Under the pieces are notes generated by a model, which saw nothing but the letters and a program-made list of their open reading frames with translations, was not told where the DNA came from and did not search any database. This document shows, piece after piece, positions 1-8,598 of a DNA stretch of 64,000 nucleotides. This DNA comes from Promethearchaeota archaeon (lineage in GTDB: Archaea > Asgardarchaeota > Lokiarchaeia > Sigyniarchaeales > SOKP01). The position numbers were made by a program, and so were the translations under genes. Location of the stretch: contig JAUWGH010000005.1 of NCBI GenBank assembly GCA_030606485.1, positions 136,129 to 200,128 on the forward strand, in the 5' to 3' direction. Positions within the stretch are counted from its first letter, which is position 1, and every line of letters begins with the position of its first letter.

Positions 1-803
1 ACACCTCTTATATCCTTAGCTGTCTTACATGCATTTAGTGTACCTTTTTTAACATCATATGTATCTATGAGTAGAATTGAGTTCTTTCCGTAAATTTTAT
101 AAAAGGCTTTAAAACTCTCTAGCTCTGTAGGGAATCTTTGAACCCATGAATGAGCCATTGTTCCAGATGCTTTAATACCCAACTCCAAATCCGCCACACA
201 GTTGCTTGTACCATTAAAACCTGCAATATAACTTGCTCGAGCAGCGTAAACCCCTGCTAATGGGCTATGAGAACGTCTCGTCCCAAAATCTACTATTATT
301 CGATTTCCAGCTATATTTCGTATTCTAGATGCTTTAGATGCTACTACAGTTTGATAAGTAATCACATTCAGTATGTATGTTTCAGCTAACTGTGCTTGAA
401 ATGTAGGCCCTTCAATTCTCATGATTGGCTCATTTGGGAAAAAAAATTGTCCTTCTGGGATTGACCACACATCGAGATCAAATTTAAAATTAGGTAAATA
501 CTCGTCGAAAAATTTAGGATTTATATTTTTAAAATCTTCTCTACTTCGGAAGTATTCAATCGTTCTTTCATTAAATCGTGCATTTTGTAAATAATGTATG
601 ATTTGTTCAAGCCCAGCAAAAATTAGATAATTTCTGTTTCGAGGAAGTTTTCTTACAAATACTTCAAAAGTTGATATGTCATTTTGATCATCTATAGAAT
701 TCTCTAAATTATATTGGAAATATCCGGCACTCATTGTCAATTCGTAAAAATCAGTCGCTAAAATAATATTACTATCAGTTAAAAAACCACTTTTAGGGAT
801 AAT
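1..803 (-). CDS. pncB: Nicotinate phosphoribosyltransferase, N-terminal two-thirds (runs off the window)
   Basis: Enzyme of NAD salvage that joins nicotinate to PRPP. I translated this strand by hand. It gives an N-terminus with LATDFYELTMSAGYF, the family's opening motif, then KLPRNRNYLIFAGLEQ, and the central phosphate-binding stretch VDFGTRRSHSPLAG, followed by GTMAHSWVQRFP. The frame is open from an upstream TGA at 810-812 down to base 1, so the C-terminus lies outside the window. No ATG, GTG or TTG occurs in frame before the conserved opening motif. The coordinate given uses an ATT codon (801-803) as a placeholder start. A TTG at 824-826, one frame away after an A6 run, would give a natural start if a single base were miscalled. 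Family identity is secure; the start is not. Confidence 0.85.
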   Translation of the reverse strand, partial: MIPKSGFLTDSNIILATDFYELTMSAGYFQYNLENSIDDQNDISTFEVFVRKLPRNRNYLIFAGLEQIIHYLQNARFNERTIEYFRSREDFKNINPKFFDEYLPNFKFDLDVWSIPEGQFFFPNEPIMRIEGPTFQAQLAETYILNVITYQTVVASKASRIRNIAGNRIIVDFGTRRSHSPLAGVYAARASYIAGFNGTSNCVADLELGIKASGTMAHSWVQRFPTELESFKAFYKIYGKNSILLIDTYDVKKGTLNACKTAKDIRG

Positions 804-868
804 ACCTAATCAAATCCTTTTTTCAATTTTCTTAAAATATCTAGAAGCTTTTAAATAAAAAAAGTTAT

Positions 869-1903
869 TTATTTATAGATCTTGCCGGCTCCAGCATATG
901 TGAGTTTTTCCCCTAATGCTAATCTCACTAAGTTGCTAATGATGTATGGTTCCAATCCTTGGGCTTTTGCTCGACTTCTAAGGGGAAGAACGCATAATGG
1001 GCATAAGAAAACCATTGCTTCAGCTCCAGCTTCCTTCGCATCCATAATATTGCTCATCCGCCATTTATTTGATTCTTCTTTACCTAAATTTAACATTACT
1101 GCTATAACTCCTCCACAGCACTGGGCATCAATTCGATCGTATTTTCTATCTACTCTTTCAACCCCTATAAGTTCAAATAGTTCATCAAGTATTTTGTCAT
1201 TTTCTTCAAAGGCATACCTTGAAGCGCAGGGTTGCTGGTAGGCAACTTTCATGTTTAATTTTTTTATCTGGTCATTATGCTCCTTAACATAATCTCGTAG
1301 ATATTCTAATATATGAATCGGTTTAAATGGCAAATCTATCCCGAATTCTTTGACCTTATTGGTTAACATCGCATAGCAGTCATCATGATAACATATTATT
1401 TCCTCAGCACCAATCTTGGCGAGATTATCTACAAAGATTTGGGCATTTTCACTAACCATACTTGGTTTTCCTGCATGCACCCAACCAAAATAACAAAAAT
1501 AATCACCTCCTTTAAGAAGTGTCATTCCATCGAAGAGTTGCCCTTCAATAACTCCGGGAAGTATATCACCTACTGAACAGAGATTCATAATTGGTTTTTC
1601 AGGATCACCTTTAATAATTTTGGATGGCAATTTTGAAGCCATTTTCATCATACCTATCCATTCATTAGTAACTTTAAATGTTCCAGTTTCTTCTTGCCTA
1701 TCATTAATTAAATCAAAAGGATTGGCACCTTCAGGACAAAACATATTACAGGCAGCACATGTAATACACTCCGCAGTTATTGGAGTGGGCTCACCATCTA
1801 TCAATTTTTTAAACTCTTCCTTAGCTTTCTCCTCGGAATATGCCAAATAGGGGCATTCCATCAAACATACTCCACAAACGGTACATCTATCTTTTAAAAA
1901 CAT
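869..1903 (-). CDS. HdrB/HdrD-like iron-sulfur protein (ferredoxin domain plus CCG domain)
   Basis: Probable electron-transfer subunit related to heterodisulfide reductase HdrD/GlpC-type proteins. Two 4Fe-4S motifs are visible at the N-terminus: C7-x2-C10-x2-C13-x3-C17 and C46-x2-C49-x2-C52-x3-C56. The C-terminal half holds one complete cysteine-rich CCG domain (QQPC, then QCCGG, then LCPLC), the type that binds noncubane 4Fe-4S clusters in HdrB. An earlier HDDC motif may be the remains of the first CCG repeat. There is no flavin domain and no membrane segment, so it needs partners. No hdrA or hdrC gene is adjacent. Substrate and physiological partner cannot be told from the sequence. Confidence 0.8.
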   Translation of the reverse strand: MFLKDRCTVCGVCLMECPYLAYSEEKAKEEFKKLIDGEPTPITAECITCAACNMFCPEGANPFDLINDRQEETGTFKVTNEWIGMMKMASKLPSKIIKGDPEKPIMNLCSVGDILPGVIEGQLFDGMTLLKGGDYFCYFGWVHAGKPSMVSENAQIFVDNLAKIGAEEIICYHDDCYAMLTNKVKEFGIDLPFKPIHILEYLRDYVKEHNDQIKKLNMKVAYQQPCASRYAFEENDKILDELFELIGVERVDRKYDRIDAQCCGGVIAVMLNLGKEESNKWRMSNIMDAKEAGAEAMVFLCPLCVLPLRSRAKAQGLEPYIISNLVRLALGEKLTYAGAGKIYK

Positions 1904-1992
1904 TATTATTCCTCCTTAATAATTCATTAATTGATGTTAGATTATTTAAAATTATTAATTAGATTAGGAGAGAATGCTTTATAATTTTTAAT

Positions 1993-2931
1993 TTACTTTT
2001 TTTGAATTTTTGTTACTCTTTTTAATACAAGAGCATCCAAAAAATTGTCTTTAGTAAGGGAACCATTTAAGGATATTTTATCTCCTACCTTTAAATATGC
2101 ATCAATATGCTTTTTTTCGCTGATTCTTGCTTTAATTTCTTCAAACTCTTCTAATTCATTTTCATTAAAATCTGATTTTTTTTTAATTTGAGGCCCTAAC
2201 TTACCATTTTTTAGTGTTGCAATATAATATCTAGTAATATTGCCTTGAAAATCGTCCTCTTTAAATTCTAAATCTGTGACAGTTCCATCATAAACAGTTG
2301 TTCTTGAATTTAAAAATTTTAAAAGTCTTACATCATCAGAAGTTACATCAAAAATCCTTAATTGTTCCATTGATTTATCTTTTGATATAGTAGAAATTTG
2401 AATATTTTTTATTCGCTTTCCGAAATCTTTAGGTAATTTAGTAGTAGTCCAATTTTTCAAATCAAAAAACCCTTTTTTTAAGGAAACCATAAATCCAACC
2501 CAAAAATGGGGACAAAAACCTCCAGCGGAACCTATTCTACATTCACAAATTCTCTCCGGATCGAAAATATTTGTGTCTTTAATACTAAGGTACAATTCAT
2601 TCGTCCACCTAAAGCCCTTAAATTTAATCTCAATTTCATGTTCCCTAGGGTTTATTATCTTAATATTTTGCACGGATTCACGTTCATCACCTCTAATGAT
2701 ATTAAATGCTCTATTTATTTCCCTAGAAATAATATTCATCTCTCTTTCTTTTAGTAATTCCGCTACTTCTTCTTCAGCTAAACTGTCAATTAAAAAATTA
2801 GTTAAATCTTCCTTACCAAACTTTGAAAAGCCTTTTATATTAAAAGCTCTACATATTTCTTTTAATTCATCTTTATTTAAGGATAATAAAAGATATTTTA
2901 AATAAACTTCATCAGATATTTTGCGAGACAT
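1993..2931 (-). CDS. SWIM-type zinc finger protein with SAP-like and OB-like segments
   Basis: Candidate nucleic-acid-binding protein of 312 residues. Residues 20-50 (DELKEICRAFNIKGFSKFGK and the leucine-rich helix after it) resemble a SAP helix-extension-helix. A SWIM-like zinc site follows with C129-x-C131 and C140-x-H142 (CECRIGSAGGFCPHF). The C-terminal third alternates short beta strands and ends with YLKVGDKISLNGSLTKDNFL, which looks like an OB fold. No enzyme motif was seen. The order SAP-SWIM-OB is my reading; only the SWIM cysteines and histidine are clear. It is flanked by an Fe-S protein and a surface protein, so context gives no role. Confidence 0.6.
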   Translation of the reverse strand: MSRKISDEVYLKYLLLSLNKDELKEICRAFNIKGFSKFGKEDLTNFLIDSLAEEEVAELLKEREMNIISREINRAFNIIRGDERESVQNIKIINPREHEIEIKFKGFRWTNELYLSIKDTNIFDPERICECRIGSAGGFCPHFWVGFMVSLKKGFFDLKNWTTTKLPKDFGKRIKNIQISTISKDKSMEQLRIFDVTSDDVRLLKFLNSRTTVYDGTVTDLEFKEDDFQGNITRYYIATLKNGKLGPQIKKKSDFNENELEEFEEIKARISEKKHIDAYLKVGDKISLNGSLTKDNFLDALVLKRVTKIQKK

Positions 2932-2985
2932 TTTTGCTATTATTAGATTTTGTTTATATTGATATAATTATTATTTTTTTCAATT

Positions 2986-3150
2986 TTAATTTCTTTCTAT
3001 AAAATGAATGTTAAGATTTTTTTCCCTTGCAAGTTGAATTGCCCCTACATCGTGAACAATAACTGCATCAATATCTAGAGCCGTTGCTTGATCCAATACT
3101 TGGGAAAGAACCTCTATTTTATTTTCATAAATAATAACACTACAGCAAAA
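2986..3150 (-). pseudogene. Relic resembling a U32-peptidase segment
   Basis: The intergenic stretch contains a frame ending at 2986-2988 that reads VLSQVLDQATALDIDAVIVH followed by DVGAIQLAREKNLNIHF. This resembles the early alpha/beta unit of peptidase family U32, where the usual text is like DAIIVQDLGVLRLARE. There is no start codon, no RBS and no remaining catalytic part. Upstream the same frame becomes a run of Phe/Leu codons from T-rich DNA. I read it as the debris of a lost U32-like gene. The similarity is by eye only. Confidence 0.4.
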
Positions 3151-3187
3151 ATTAAAAAAGAAAAGGAAAAAAAGATTAATTTCTTAT

Positions 3188-4984
3188 TTAAAGTTCAGTA
3201 CCGCAATTACTACAAAATTTCTCTTTATCACTTATTTTAGTTCCACACATAGGGCAAAAAGAAGTAGTAATTTCCACTTTTTGAACTTCATCGGGCGTTG
3301 CCTCTTGGGGAAATATTTCTCGAGGCTTTTCTGGTATTATTTCCCCTTTTTTTGGGGGTCTACGATGCATTATCATAGCAGCTATTATTATTCCAACAGA
3401 AAGTGATGCTATAATAGCTACAATAATAAGAATTGGCCAGGGTGACACATATCCTTTTTTGACTGTAACCGATTTAGATGCCGTGTTATCAGCATTGTCT
3501 CTCGCATATAAGGTGATGATGACATCACCATTCTCTAATTCACTCCATTCTGTTGCATCAATAGTACCATTTGATATAAAAATATTATTTTCACCTCCAT
3601 TAAGAGTATACCACATAGTATTTACTCCGCTGCTATCAGTTATCGTAACAACGTAATCAGGTGCAGTTTGACCAAATAACTCATTAGGAACAGGTGAATT
3701 AATTACAATAGTAGGTGCCTCAATATCTTTTCTAACTATAATCGATTTAGATGCTACATTACTAGCATTGTCATTCGCATAGAATCTAATTATAACAGTG
3801 CCATTTGGCATATTTCCCCATTCTGTTGAACTAAAAGTACCATTATTTTCAAAAAGGAAATCTGTTCCACTATTTAAATCATACCACATAGTATTTACTC
3901 CAACGTTATCAGTTATCATAACACTATAATCAGGTGTAGTTTGCCCAAATAAATCATTAGAAACAGGTGAATTAATTATAATAGTAGGTGCCTTAACATC
4001 ACCAATTGTAAAAATTCTTATGTCAGACAAATAATTTATTCCCACCGAATCGTTTCCAAACACTTGAATTGAATGTGTGCCACAATCTGGCACAGGAATA
4101 GTAGTGTTTCCCATAATTGTAATTTTATCTTGTGTATCTAACGAATAACCAACCCAATTTAATTCTACATTTGATATAAAATTAAGAAATAATCCTTCTT
4201 CAGTGTTGCTTCCAATATTATAGTTCGAATCCCAAGAATATCCGACAGCATCAATATAGAAAGAGTAATCCCTGTGGGAATACCATGTATTCAATCTAAA
4301 AAAACTAAGAGCACTTCTCTTATACCTAAATTTTGCATTATTAGCTTGCAAAACTCCATCAATATACCAATCAAAAGAATTATTACTGCAATTAAATACA
4401 ATCTTATGATGATACCATTGGTCTGAATTTACTAATGTGACAGTATGACTAGTTCCGCTTAAATCATCATATTGCAATTGATTATAAATTGACCATCTTA
4501 AAGTTGGACCATCCCCAATGATCACATGACTTGCAACATACCCACTTGATTGCCGCCACCACCACTCAATTGTCCCAGATGTCTGTGGTAAAAAATTATT
4601 ATATATTTTAGAATATCCAGTTCTTTTTTTGTCCCACAATTCTAAAACTTTTTTATGTCCATCAAGCTCAGAAATAACTTGAGTTCCACATCCATCATGC
4701 GAATAATCAGTCCAACCAACAGGCACATTACCATTTTTATCATTTTCAAATCCATAAGTAGATGGGTAATAGCCGCTCATCGGTTCAGTATAAGTTTTAT
4801 TTTCTGGTGTAGTTATATTGATATTTTGATTGTTCAGTTTTGGTAAAATTTCTTCCTTAAAATCTGGGTCAATATAATTGATTTCAAGATGGACAAATAA
4901 TATAAGACCGCTTAAGTAAAGAAGAAAAATAACCCCTAAAATTACACACTTATTTTTTAAATTCTTCATATAATTTCGCCACAA
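3188..4984 (-). CDS. Membrane-anchored surface protein: LamG-like, two Ig-like repeats, cytoplasmic zinc ribbon
   Basis: A 598-residue protein with an N-terminal hydrophobic segment (about 9-30) and a second near the C-terminus (about 530-552). The segment between should be outside the cell. It holds a concanavalin/LamG-like region (about 95-260: GTIEWWWRQ, YHHKIVFNCSNNSFDWYIDG) and two Ig-like beta domains repeating every 91 residues (APTIIINSPVSNDLFGQ and APTIVINSPVPNELFGQ). After the second membrane segment comes a basic stretch and a zinc ribbon, C577-x2-C580 and C591-x2-C594. The topology suggests a sensor or adhesin carrying an intracellular zinc module. No partner is encoded beside it. 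Ligand unknown. Confidence 0.7.
   Translation of the reverse strand: MWRNYMKNLKNKCVILGVIFLLYLSGLILFVHLEINYIDPDFKEEILPKLNNQNINITTPENKTYTEPMSGYYPSTYGFENDKNGNVPVGWTDYSHDGCGTQVISELDGHKKVLELWDKKRTGYSKIYNNFLPQTSGTIEWWWRQSSGYVASHVIIGDGPTLRWSIYNQLQYDDLSGTSHTVTLVNSDQWYHHKIVFNCSNNSFDWYIDGVLQANNAKFRYKRSALSFFRLNTWYSHRDYSFYIDAVGYSWDSNYNIGSNTEEGLFLNFISNVELNWVGYSLDTQDKITIMGNTTIPVPDCGTHSIQVFGNDSVGINYLSDIRIFTIGDVKAPTIIINSPVSNDLFGQTTPDYSVMITDNVGVNTMWYDLNSGTDFLFENNGTFSSTEWGNMPNGTVIIRFYANDNASNVASKSIIVRKDIEAPTIVINSPVPNELFGQTAPDYVVTITDSSGVNTMWYTLNGGENNIFISNGTIDATEWSELENGDVIITLYARDNADNTASKSVTVKKGYVSPWPILIIVAIIASLSVGIIIAAMIMHRRPPKKGEIIPEKPREIFPQEATPDEVQKVEITTSFCPMCGTKISDKEKFCSNCGTEL
3644..3992 (-). repeat. 273-bp coding tandem repeat (Ig-like domain duplication)
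   Basis: Within the surface-protein gene, the segment ending near 3719 recurs ending near 3992. The spacing is 273 bp, exactly 91 codons. DNA identity is high over the shared edges, for example CAGGTGAATTAATTA and AATAGTAGGTGCCT in both copies. This indicates a recent domain duplication. Confidence 0.75.
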
Positions 4985-5151
4985 AATTATTTAGGTTTTT
5001 TCTATTATATTAAATAAATTGATATTTAACTCTTAGGTATAAGTAATATTTAATTCTTTGTTCAATTGAATTTTTTAGATTTCAAAAAGGGATAAAAAAA
5101 TTTTCTTTTTTATATAATTTGGAAGAGGAAAAAAATGAAATATTTTATAAT

Positions 5152-6915
5152 TTATGGGACTCCAACCCATATTGGTCCAACCCACGCAGCATAACCACTG
5201 ATATCACGAGTTCTAATATAATAGTAATCAAAGCCACCGGTGTTTAATTCTTCTGGGTTAACAGGTTTTAATGAATTTTGGTGTATATACCATTTACCAT
5301 CTTTTTTTTGGATGCAGTTTTCATAGCTGGTACCAGTGATTGTTTTATTGTCTAAAATTGATATTTTAAAGAATATATCATTAATTGATTTATTAGAATA
5401 CCATAATTCTGAATTTTTATAAATCTCAACCTCTGAGATGTTATTGATATTATTTGGGCCGAAAGATACTCCGTCAGCACAAATAAAGATATTGATTTTT
5501 CGATGAGTTTTATTAGATGCAACATTTAAAGTAGAATTATTATCTCCCACTGTAGTTCCATTAATATTAAATTCAATATATGGGCGACTCACACCTGTAG
5601 TTGCAAAGCAAGTTTTTGTTTTTAATGCTTTAAAAACCGATTTTCTTGTTAAATTAAATGCAAAAATACCTGTCAAACCGTTTGGGTGAGGATGACCTAA
5701 TCTATATCCTGCTAATGTGTAAGGATATTGATTATAAGCAGAAGCTTCTGTATGACTAATACTATGCCCAAGTCGGCCATCATGAGTATCTCCCGAAGCC
5801 GTAAACCCAAATCTTCTCCCCATCTTTAGAGCATCTCTCACAGAATATCCTGGTTCGTTAGTGGGAATTTTAGATACTTCTTCAAAATAAGTATCATTTC
5901 CTAAGGTCTCACATGAACCATGAACCGAGTAAATTTCAATTAAAGTATTTATATCCTCGTGATAAAATGCATAATCCGATGCATAATCCTTTCTTATTGT
6001 ATGATGAGTCCATGAGATAAAATCATCATCACTATTTTCTTCAAGGTATTCAAATAACACATCAGGTGTAAGATGCGTAAAAGTAGAAAAGAAAGGCATG
6101 TTATCTCCCTCAAAATATACGTTTAAATGGCCAAAAACAATATCTGCTCCCCTGACTACATAACGGGGTGTCCATTCTAAAGCAACAATTGTCACAAATT
6201 TTTTTGGTTCATTAAAGCTATTAGTTGTTTGAATGTAATTATCGAAAATATTGAAAATATCAATGTCGCCCATTCTTGGGAAGTGTTCACAATGATCTGT
6301 TAAGGCTGCAAAATCTAATAATGAAACATCACGAGCAATTTGATATGATTCAACGGGTAAACCAGATCCATCTGAAAAAAGCGTATGACCGTGAAGATCG
6401 CCCCAATATAATTTCAAATACGAATCTCCTTTTGATTTGACTATTATTGGATTACTCCTATATCGATTATGATTATTTTTCTCCTCTACTACAACGTAAT
6501 GAATTCCGGGAGTAGAAATTTTCATGTTAAACGTTTTTTTTCCATTATCAGCGCCAGGTATTATATAAGCAGGCAAAATGCCACTCCATATAAAATTAGA
6601 ACTGAATATATAGTCAGCTGGTGATGTATGATCAGAACTGATCCCTTCAAGTGTGGTGAAATTATACGATTCTATACTAAAGGAGATCTCACCCGTAAAA
6701 CTCCCTGCTAATCTTTCAAAAATATCCCATGCTTCTACAGTCAAGCTAAATTCTTCATCCTCTTCTACTATTGAAGGACCATGAATCCATAATGTTACCT
6801 TATCATTATTGAACATTACATTGAAGTCAATATATGAATAAGTCCAGAGCCCAAGAGCGAAAATAATAAGAAAAATTTTCCCAATTAACAACATTTTATC
6901 TCTATCCATATTCAT
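5152..6915 (-). CDS. DUF3604/PHP-type metal-dependent hydrolase, membrane anchored
   Basis: A 587-residue protein with one N-terminal membrane segment (about 10-30), a beta-rich region (about 40-160), then a PHP-like catalytic domain. Metal-ligand motifs are clear: WGDLHGHTLFSDG (H175, H177, D182), ALTDHCEHF (D207, H208), SWTHHTIRK and GFTASGDTHDGRLGH. Together these match the DUF3604 branch of PHP hydrolases, which are predicted phosphoesterases or similar. The enzyme should face outward. Substrate is unknown; in this neighbourhood it may act on surface polymers, but that is a guess. The start ATG at 6915 is followed by a second in-frame ATG two codons later. Confidence 0.75.
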   Translation of the reverse strand: MNMDRDKMLLIGKIFLIIFALGLWTYSYIDFNVMFNNDKVTLWIHGPSIVEEDEEFSLTVEAWDIFERLAGSFTGEISFSIESYNFTTLEGISSDHTSPADYIFSSNFIWSGILPAYIIPGADNGKKTFNMKISTPGIHYVVVEEKNNHNRYRSNPIIVKSKGDSYLKLYWGDLHGHTLFSDGSGLPVESYQIARDVSLLDFAALTDHCEHFPRMGDIDIFNIFDNYIQTTNSFNEPKKFVTIVALEWTPRYVVRGADIVFGHLNVYFEGDNMPFFSTFTHLTPDVLFEYLEENSDDDFISWTHHTIRKDYASDYAFYHEDINTLIEIYSVHGSCETLGNDTYFEEVSKIPTNEPGYSVRDALKMGRRFGFTASGDTHDGRLGHSISHTEASAYNQYPYTLAGYRLGHPHPNGLTGIFAFNLTRKSVFKALKTKTCFATTGVSRPYIEFNINGTTVGDNNSTLNVASNKTHRKINIFICADGVSFGPNNINNISEVEIYKNSELWYSNKSINDIFFKISILDNKTITGTSYENCIQKKDGKWYIHQNSLKPVNPEELNTGGFDYYYIRTRDISGYAAWVGPIWVGVP

Positions 6916-6956
6916 TTCTACTATAACCTCATATAATTTTTTTTAAAATTCATTAT

Positions 6957-7217
6957 TTAGAGTTTTAAGGCTGGACCTAAGACTAAAATTTGGATTATTT
7001 GAGAAATTATTAAAATAAATCCAGCTATATTTGACTTTTTATTTTTTTGGAATAAAAGAATTGCTGAACAAATAAGCCCAAAAGGGAAAACGGTTGGATA
7101 AGAAAAGGGTATTCCTATTATAAATATCAAGGCTAAGATAACCTTTCTTCTCTGTGATAAAACAATAGGATGTGATGTAGGTTCTCGATTCTCATTTACT
7201 GAACGATTTTCGATCAT
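6957..7217 (-). CDS. Small membrane protein
   Basis: An 86-residue protein with a polar N-terminus (about 25 residues) and three hydrophobic stretches (VILALIFIIGIPFSY, VFPFGLICSAILLF, IAGFILIISQIIQILVLG). It lies 41 bp upstream of the PHP-type hydrolase on the same strand and may share its transcript. I do not recognise a family. Confidence 0.5.
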   Translation of the reverse strand: MIENRSVNENREPTSHPIVLSQRRKVILALIFIIGIPFSYPTVFPFGLICSAILLFQKNKKSNIAGFILIISQIIQILVLGPALKL

Positions 7218-7335
7218 AATATAAACATATTTTGAAGAATTTATTTAATAATTTATTTCAATATTCTTTTAAATAAATTTAAAACTAATTACTTAATTAA
7301 TAATAAAATGAATTACCTAAAAGGAAAAAAATAAC

Positions 7336-7785
7336 ATGATTCCATTTAATTTATTACCAGGATTAACCTTTTTTGAAATTCTAATCTTTGAAATTATTCA
7401 AACAATCCTTCATTTTATTGTATTCGAAGGTTTTTTGTATTTAGGACTTTTCCTTCATTATAGGGATAAATCTCAAATTAATATAAAAAAGATTTTAATA
7501 ACAGGTTTAATCGTTGAAGTAGTAGAAGGAATTACCGCTTTTTATTCAATATTTTATGTTATTGGAGGAGGCTTTGCTATAATATCTAATCTCTGTATAA
7601 CTTATACAGCTGAATTCCTTATTTTATACTTAAGATATTATGAAAAGAATAAACTTTCTGTAAAATGGGTATTCATATTATTTTTAATCACATTCCCGCC
7701 AGCTTACTTTATAAGCACTTTTTCAACAAATATTATTTTCGGACTATTTGGAATCCCCAATGCTTATTCCATTAGTTTTCTTTAG
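7336..7785 (+). CDS. Integral membrane protein, unknown function
   Basis: A 149-residue protein made of about four hydrophobic helices with short charged loops. The start follows AAAAGGAAAAAAATAAC, where AAGG can serve as a weak ribosome site. It is read in the same direction as the following transporter gene, but that gene has its own promoter-like TATA box. No family recognised. Confidence 0.5.
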   Translation: MIPFNLLPGLTFFEILIFEIIQTILHFIVFEGFLYLGLFLHYRDKSQINIKKILITGLIVEVVEGITAFYSIFYVIGGGFAIISNLCITYTAEFLILYLRYYEKNKLSVKWVFILFLITFPPAYFISTFSTNIIFGLFGIPNAYSISFL

Positions 7786-7834
7786 AAAGAATTATTAAAT
7801 TACTCCCTTTTAATCTTTCAGTTTATTTTAAATC

Positions 7835-7842
7835 TATAAATA
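7835..7842 (+). promoter_or_regulatory. TATA box of the VIT-family gene
   Basis: TATAAATA centred 26 bp before the ATG at 7865. The spacing is right for a transcript that starts at or next to that ATG, so the mRNA would be leaderless. This favours the ATG at 7865 over the TTG at 7856. Confidence 0.5.
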
Positions 7843-7864
7843 CTTAAGAAAATATTTGATTAGT

Positions 7865-8575
7865 ATGAAAGAAAAAATTTCTATACGATTCCAAAAGTTA
7901 TTGTTCTCAGAAAGCGGAGATACCTTTAGGAATTTTATTTTTGGGTTTCAAGACGGTTTGATCTCTACGTATGTTTTACTTGCAGGAATTGCAATTCTTG
8001 TTTTTTCCAATCCTACTCTATTATTGATCACGTTATTAGCTGAAATAGCAGCAGGTGCTATTTCAATGGGTTTTGGTGCATTTACTTCAACAAAAACAAA
8101 AAATGAATATCTAATTAAATCACCTTCGAATGATAAAAATGAAACACTACGTAAAGAAAAATTTACAAAATTTTCCCAAAAAATTGGATTAAATAGTAAA
8201 GAAATTGAAACTATTGAGAACTCTTTTAGAACAAATCCAGATCTTTGGGAGAAAATAATAAAATTTCAACTTGAAGATTCTCAAAAAAGAGATCCAGTAA
8301 ATAATGCAATATATATGGCATGTGCTTTTGTTTTAGGGGGTATTCTGCCAGTAATTCCATATTTTATACCAATAGCAACAATTTCCTTTATTATCGCAAC
8401 TATTTTGTCCTTTTGTGCATTATTCATAGTAGGTATTTTTAGAAGCTTTTTTTCTGAGAAACATTGGCTTAAACCTGCGCTGGAAATGATTCTAATTGGT
8501 ATTTTAGCAACAATTATTATCGAAATATATCTCTATATTATCACCATATACTATGGATTGGTCCTTATATCATAG
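7865..8575 (+). CDS. VIT1/CCC1-family transporter
   Basis: A 236-residue membrane protein of the vacuolar iron transporter family, which exports Fe2+ or Mn2+ from the cytoplasm. Diagnostic text is FQDGLISTYVLLAGIA in the first helix and AEIAAGAISMGFGAFTSTKTKNEYL in the second, with the conserved glycine and small-residue spacing. A central cytoplasmic helical segment rich in Lys and Glu (about 80-145) is where family members bind metal. Three further helices follow. I chose ATG 7865 rather than the in-frame TTG 9 bp upstream because of the TATA spacing. Ion specificity is not visible. Confidence 0.8.
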   Translation: MKEKISIRFQKLLFSESGDTFRNFIFGFQDGLISTYVLLAGIAILVFSNPTLLLITLLAEIAAGAISMGFGAFTSTKTKNEYLIKSPSNDKNETLRKEKFTKFSQKIGLNSKEIETIENSFRTNPDLWEKIIKFQLEDSQKRDPVNNAIYMACAFVLGGILPVIPYFIPIATISFIIATILSFCALFIVGIFRSFFSEKHWLKPALEMILIGILATIIIEIYLYIITIYYGLVLIS

Positions 8576-8598
8576 CAATAAATTATTTTATGATCTTT

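Noticed and set aside
4220-4260. TTCGAATCCC that looks like a tRNA T-loop
   Set aside because: It lies inside the surface-protein gene and no acceptor or anticodon stem can be formed around it.
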